Assembly (NCBI GenBank): GCA_037349315.1
Contig: JBAIAC010000006.1
Location: 53,812,501 to 53,876,500, forward strand
Source: Chelydra serpentina
Taxonomy: Eukaryota; Chordata; Testudines; Chelydridae
Direction of reading: 5' to 3'
Length of the DNA stretch: 64,000 bases
Part shown: positions 58,262-64,000 of the stretch, piece by piece
How the letters are laid out: each line of letters begins with the position of its first letter
Numbering within the stretch: the first letter of the stretch is position 1
Translations under genes and position numbers: made by a program
Notes under the pieces: model-generated
The model's input: only the letters and a program-made list of their open reading frames with translations
Database searches by the model: none
Told to the model about the DNA's origin: nothing

Positions 58262-59405
58262 GTGTAAACTGTCCCAAATGAGGGGGTCACCCTGAGCTGA
58301 AAGGTCCTCGTTAAGCCAGGGGTTCGAATGCCAGACCCTTGTGAAAGTAAGAGGTGTCCTAGCCAGGAGGTGTGGACTCTTCCTAAGGGTCCCCAGTCTG
58401 GTTTAACCCGTTCCTCTCCACTGTTCAAAGATAGAGCTAAATGGGATCCATTGGGAGCCTTTCTTATTTAAAGTGCTTAAATGAGAGCTGAAATCACTCA
58501 TGGTGGGACAGCATTTCTGCCCAGTGTGCTAAAAGCTGACAATCAGTAAGAGCTGACAATCACTAAGAGACTGACCAGCAGAGGTCACAGTAGAGAGGCA
58601 GGTGGTAGCAGAAGGTAACTGACAGTTGGCTGGTGAGAGTGGCAAGCAGTCAGCCAGCTGGAGCAGCAATCAAGCGGTCAGCAGGAGCAGTAAGCAGTCA
58701 GCCAGCGGCAGCGGCGAGCGGTCAGTTGGCTGGAGCGACGAACTAGTGGCCGGAGGGAGCAGCGAGCAGTTGGCCAGTGAGAGCGGCTGGTGGGAGCAGA
58801 ATGTTGGCTGGCAGGGCAGCCAGGTGGTGAGGAACAGCGGCTACCAGGGTGGCCAAGTGGCCAGCAGAGAGGAACAGTGGCTGGTGAGGTGGCCAGCCAG
58901 AGCAAGTGCTCAGATGGTGGAGCAAGCAAGGTGCCTTCTTTCCCGGGTAGGAGGTGAACTCACACATATGGCACCTCTGAACCCTGGGTCCTCACTGACC
59001 AAGGACAACCACTGTGAGTGGGGTCTGGTGAGGGAGCAGCGAGGGGCACAGAGACAGAACTTCTGGTTGTAGAACTCAAGAACACGAGGCAGAAGGCACT
59101 GCTCTACGCACTCTGGGGTGGGTGTCCTGCTCACAGTTTTATGATTATGAATCCTGCTTGTGGCATTTCCCCTAATTAATGTCAGGTGACTTCCTCCTTT
59201 CATTAAAAGTTTCTTTTCTACACTCAGACTCTGTGCTTGCGAGTGGGGAAGTATTGCTTCTCAGAGGCGCCCAGGGGTGGTGTGTAATTTTACTAGGTTA
59301 CTGGGTGAGGACTCAAGCCAGTTGTGTGTTGTGCTGTTGAAAAGGAACCCCTAGATATTGTACCCAGCCCTGGTTGCTGCCGGCTCCCCCTGGCAGAAGG
59401 GTTAC
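58262..59405 (+). mobile_element. Probable LTR with internal tandem repeat
   Basis: The block begins near TGTAAACTGTCCCAAATGAG and ends near GCAGAAGGGTTACA. It contains a degenerate repeat of AGCAGTCAGCCAGC-like units (58620-58910), and CATTAAAAGTTTC near 59200, a weak poly(A) signal. I associate it with a turtle LTR family from memory. Boundaries and duplication are not established. The 148-codon frame at 58626-59072 is low-complexity Ser/Gln/Gly repeat translation. Confidence 0.45.
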
Positions 59406-61924
59406 ATGACTAAGACAGGCTTTCTCTCATTGTTAAAGTATGCATGTGGGAGTTATATTGTTTCTTTGTAAAAATATAGACATATAAATAGAATAATAGT
59501 ATAGGCCTAATCAGGCCTCATGACCTCAGGTGAAGGTCAGGGAGTTAGCAAACATTGAGAGCTGTTTGAAGGGCATATGTTCAGGAAAGCAGTTTATTGA
59601 TGCTGAGGGATTGTGCCTCCTATTTCTCAGTTAGTCTGTATCTCTGTGTTAGAGTGCTTAGTTTACCACAGAGATTTTGCTGTGTCAAAGTGGACCCCAA
59701 TGATCCATGCCCCTAGGTTCTGTAACACATATGCACCACTCTTGTGCATACACAGTCATGCATGGAGGGGGGAAAATGATGAAAAGCCTTTATAGCTCAA
59801 CTGGAGGTGTGGAATCTGCACTTTGTCCCCCTTCCCCTAGTACATGGGACTAACACGGGTGCAAAGTGTACAGGGTTAAAAAAGGGAGCGGAAGACTCTC
59901 TGGTCCTTAGCTCTGTAGGCCATTCCCAGTCGTGCTGAGGGACTCCCCACTGCCCTGCATCCACCTCACGTATCCCTTGCCCCTACTAGCCATGGCAACA
60001 TGGCAGGGCCTGTAGATACATTTGTTCACTCCTGCTGCACTGTCTCCACGGAGTCAAGGCATCTAGTGCTCAGTGGGAATTAATGCTGCCTCAGCCACAT
60101 GAACTCACCAATGATTTAACTTTATACTGTAGCAGTTCTGGGGGAACATGGTGTTTACTGTTGTTTCACTGCAAATTCCTGGTGCCAGCCATTTTTATCT
60201 TTAGCAGGGTGACAGCCACAGCTTGTCATATAGCCACCTTCCTCTGCAGCTCTCAGACTTTGTTTTGGTCCATTTCTATTACACTGCTGAAACAACTCCC
60301 ATCAGCCCCTCACTAGCATTATTTTATCTGCTCATGGTGTATGGCTTGTTGGAAAGTATCTAGCTACCATGTAGGAAAGTGTAAAATACAGAGTCTACTT
60401 TATATACTTTTGCTCCATTGGGGAAAAAAAACTACTGAGAGTTTTATCTATCTAATCAGAACCAAGTTTTACAGTGTCTTTGCTCTTACCCTTCGTTGTT
60501 ATGGTTTATTATAGGCATAATTATATAATTTCCCTATTCCTTACTTTAAATGTATGAAACATAAATCTGGGAACATATAGATACCCTATAAAAGTATACC
60601 ATACTGTAATACCCAAATCATTCTGCAATGGGGAATAATTGGCAGTTATATTTGTGGTCCATGGTTGGGTATTCTGAAGCTAGTGAATATTTTCTCCCTC
60701 ACTATATCTGTTCTTTTCCTCCTTTCTCTCCATTCCCTCCCTGCTTTGCATTCTCCCATACCAGAGTGGAAACAATTGTTCTGAGCCCACTGCTGACTCT
60801 GAATGTGGTTGAAGCAGTGGAAGAGGTGGGGTAAGAGAAGACTGAGGATGTTTCAGTAGGAGGAGGAGAGACCACTAAGGCTAGGCAGGCTGTCACTGAG
60901 TATACTGTCACCACTGAGGCTGGAACCAGTATCAAGAAACAGGAGGAGCTCTAGGATGCAGTGGGCCTTTCTTTCCTGTATCTATTTAGCCTTTGGCTGC
61001 TGCCTGAGCTTTTCCTTGTTCAGGCCTTATTTCTATTAAGTGAGCAGGAGGAGAAAATGTGTGGCTGAAAGTACGCAAAAGGCCAAATCCAGCTCTCAAG
61101 TCTTGTGTCCGAGACCTCTGTTTCACAGCAATTGTCCAAACCTTTACAGGTTACAATACTGTAAGCATGGTGATTTAGGCCATTACTGTAGAGTCTATAG
61201 TAAAGCGTACTTTTGACTGCTGCTCTGCAAGCATTTATCCACAATAGGATGGTCCTTTAACATGTATTGGATCCAGACTTTCTAATTAGGCTCTGCAATT
61301 ATGATCTTTTGATCACTGAGATAATTGAGAGCCTCCAACTGCTTTCTTTCAAAATCATGGTGGGGGCTGTTTACCACACAGACACCTACAGAATGCCATA
61401 GCTTTTCTATCAAATACAGTCCAATAGCAGCAAAAAATGTTCAGTTCAAAGAATAAACACATATTTCTGACTGACCCTCCTTATGCTTTACATTTATGTC
61501 TGCCATCAAAATGTACTGCTATGGCCAAGCAAAACCTAAAATAAGTAGAAGTGTATTTGCAGAAATTCCACAGATTTCAGGAAAATCTCTCTGGATTTAT
61601 ATTAAAATTTGTCGCAGATTTCTATTGTTCCTGGATACGAAATCATGTCATATAAGACCTTCATGTCATGTCACATTACAGATTTATTTTTGATGTCTGA
61701 TGCTGTAGAGCCCAGATTAAGTCTAATTATTTGGCACCAAGTAAGGTTTGTTTAGTGGCAGGACAGAGCAGTGAACAAATGTTACATAGTGTTTAATCAT
61801 GAATGATGTGACATTAAGGAATATTTCCAGACAAAATAAGGACTCAAAACCATATTCAAAATAAAGGATAACAGTAAAATAAATAAGGGATGGTCAACCT
61901 ATTGTACAGGCAAGAGAACTCCTC
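59406..61924. other. Unannotated stretch
   Basis: No gene or repeat family recognised. The 60845-60950 segment (GAGGAGGAGAGACCACTAAG onward) looks slightly exon-like on the plus strand but has no splice context I would defend. Confidence 0.45.
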
Positions 61925-62640
61925 CTCTACAACGTTTGTCAAATGTTCTGTGGTTCTTCCCACACCAAATTCAATGCCCTCCTCCTGACCTTTGAGGCAC
62001 TACACAGCTCTCCCCAACTCCCCCGTCTACAGTTCATGCCTCCTCTTGGACCCTCTGCTTCATTAATTCCTGGTATTCTCAAGAAACTTTTCGCATCAAT
62101 TGCACATTAGCATTTTCAGGTTTTCTCCCAAACTCCCCGTACTGCCTGGAATATCTTCTATGATCCTGCATGACATACAACTTATTTTGCCTTTCTTCAA
62201 CTTTCCTCTCAAAATGCACTACTTTCTATAGTGACAGTCCCTCCATCAGTGACCCACACTCCCATGCCAACCTCATGAAAATCTAAATCAATCAGTCTAA
62301 ATAAAATACATAAAACTAAAAAGACAGAAAAAAGGAAATGTATATCTATCTCTTGTGAATACTAGCAACCTCATAGCCACATTCTTTGTAAATCTTCCTC
62401 CCTTGGGTTCCCTGTTATCTCTGTCTGCATTGTATCATAGATCCTGAGTTACTCAGGACAAAGATCAGGAGTCAGATCCTCAGGTACTGTAAGTCAGCAT
62501 AGATCCAGTGATATTAATACTATTATGTTGATTTATAACAGCTGAGGAGCTGACCCCACATCTTCATTTTCTCGTTAAAGAGCCTTGCACATACAGTATG
62601 TGACACTATATCCAAATGTTAAATAACAACTAATAATGAT
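61925..62640 (+). mobile_element. L2-type LINE fragment, very old
   Basis: Forward translation near 61960-62015 gives TKFNALLLTFEALHSSPQ, resembling the FKVLLLTFKALHG block after the L2 reverse transcriptase. CTCCCAAACTCCCCGTACTG follows, where L2 has a WNSLP-type block. A tail-like AGCCTTGCACATACAG with AATAATGA is at 62580-62640. A foldback repeat (62471-62554) lies between body and tail. Confidence 0.5.
62471..62554. repeat. Foldback repeat, copy 2
   Basis: Left arm GTCAGATCCTCAGGTACTGT pairs with the right arm AACAGCTGAGGAGCTGAC. Same family as 11865-11946. Confidence 0.65.
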
Positions 62641-64000
62641 TCATAATTACAGAAGGAAACTCAGCTTTCCACACAGCTTAACAGAAAGAATGTTTGAAAG
62701 AAAATGTCTTAACGAATTAGAAAATAATCTCTAACAAATAAACTAAGGAAGCAAGCATGTCATTTTTTTCCTGAAGGACTTGGGATTTTTAATTTTAGAG
62801 AGGAAAATGTTCTAATTCGTAGAGTTAAGTAATGGCTTCGTAGCTAAGAGTTCACTCTCTTTTCCTATTAGCACATAATCGGCATGATTTTTTTTTCAGT
62901 TTTCCTGATTTTGTTACTTGAGCCTACTTGTTGATAAACTTGTGTAGCAAGGTGTAGCATTTTCAGCATTTTCTTCCCTGTCCACCCTAGCCTTTGAAAA
63001 TAACCCCTGCTCTGTGCATATGCCCCCTCACACTCCTCCACACACACCAGCTCTTAGCTGTGTGCCTAGGATGTCCCTTCTCTAGAAAATTCCCCTCCAT
63101 ACTAAGAGATTCAATATAGAGCTTTAGGGACAGGGCTGGATTTCCATTTTTGTAAGATGCTTTCTATTTGTAAGTAATATCACCCTTTCTATGAACATGT
63201 TTGAGGGGTTTGGTAATATCCATTAGTGTTCCAACACATCTCAAAACAAATAGGAATGGGTCTTGCAACAAGTTAACATCAGGTCTTGAATTTTTTTTTA
63301 TTAGATCACACATGTTGTAAATTATAAGATTTGAAATAACAAACAATCAAGCGTAATGTGTTTTAAAACTGTTTACTCGAGAAACTGAATAATTACAGTA
63401 TATTATTTCATTCTAGAGTATTCAGACATGTCACAAACTATGTTCCACAAATATATGTTTTGCTTCAGGTCCAGGCCAAATCCCAGAAGAGCAGAGGCAA
63501 ACAAAAATAACAAAAAGATTAACTAGACATTTTCAGACCATGTAGAAACCTTTTTGGTTGGATTTGAGTTCTGGATGGAAGTTTGGGTTGGGTTCTGTCT
63601 TATCTCAAGATTATTTTTCATGTATTTTTAGCCCCTTATCTCAGTTTCTCAACAATTTCTGAGATACTTTTCTCAGGACTTCGAGGTACATCTTCTGACT
63701 GGTGCACTTAGTCCAGTCTGAATGACTCTTTTGCGGTAATAGAACCAAAGAGAGAGCAAGGTTAAACATGGTCAGATTGACCAAATGTAGGAGGCCTTAA
63801 TTTTTGCAGACTCTTCCATATTTCAAGGGCTGAGAAATTTGAGAGGCCATTGCAAATTAGCTGATGCATTCAACTGTGATCTATTCTAAATCTTTAAAGA
63901 TTCTTAGTTTGATATCTAATGATCCCATTTCTATAGCATTCTCAATTTTGGTTTTACATGTTTCTTTATTTGTGGAGTATTCCTTTTTACTCTCCTATTT
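62641..64000. other. Unannotated AT-rich stretch to window end
   Basis: Nothing recognised. Confidence 0.5.

Noticed and set aside
60702..60952. Possible exon (Glu/Thr-rich) near a GT/AG-like context
   Set aside because: The reading is open on both strands, has no family resemblance and no supporting neighbours.

Overview
The window looks like a gene-free stretch of vertebrate nuclear DNA, most likely from a turtle (Testudines). It is AT-rich and CpG-poor, with no bacterial-style gene order. The repeats fit a chelonian: CR1 LINEs ending in an ATTCTATGA-type tail, a tRNA-derived SINE with a CR1-like 3' end, Penelope-like elements, Harbinger- and hAT-type DNA elements, and relics of MIR and L2. 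The species call rests on my recognition of repeat families, not on a database search. I found no exon of a host gene, no tRNA or rRNA gene and no CRISPR array. Nearly all of the longer reading frames belong to transposons.

Layout. 1-6 kb: a decayed CR1 copy, a Penelope-like fragment (GIY-YIG tail) and a MITE piece. 6.2-8.6 kb: a 5'-truncated CR1 on the minus strand with an uninterrupted 759-codon reverse transcriptase frame, the only long intact frame in the window. 9.9-24.2 kb: MITEs, a MIR split by a MITE, an LTR-like block, a hAT-type element with target-site duplication, a tRNA-like foldback with a SINE, and a rearranged Penelope copy. 26.8-30.6 kb: a pair of direct repeats that may be the LTRs of a very old provirus-like element, with a later GC-rich hairpin element inside. 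34.7-37.5 kb: a CR1 copy split by an LTR insertion with a 5-bp duplication, then a GC-rich minisatellite repeat. 39-51.5 kb: MIR, two more hAT-type elements with exact duplications, a MITE and Penelope tails. 53.4-57.2 kb: the most informative locus. 57.6-64 kb: MITE pieces, an LTR-like block with an internal repeat, and an L2-like fragment.

The 53.4-57.2 kb locus is a structurally complete PIF/Harbinger transposon (53721-57212). It has matching termini, a TTA duplication on each side, a Myb/SANT-like gene on the plus strand and a DDE transposase gene on the minus strand, facing each other. It sits inside an older Penelope-like copy, and rejoining the flanks gives the expected uninterrupted Penelope tail. 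Both genes carry premature stops, so this copy is dead. At least seven short elements or fragments elsewhere in the window share a terminal core around GTCTACACT with it. They may be non-autonomous passengers of this or related transposases, which is an inference. Nesting gives a relative age order at several places: MIR before MITE, CR1 before LTR, Penelope before Harbinger.
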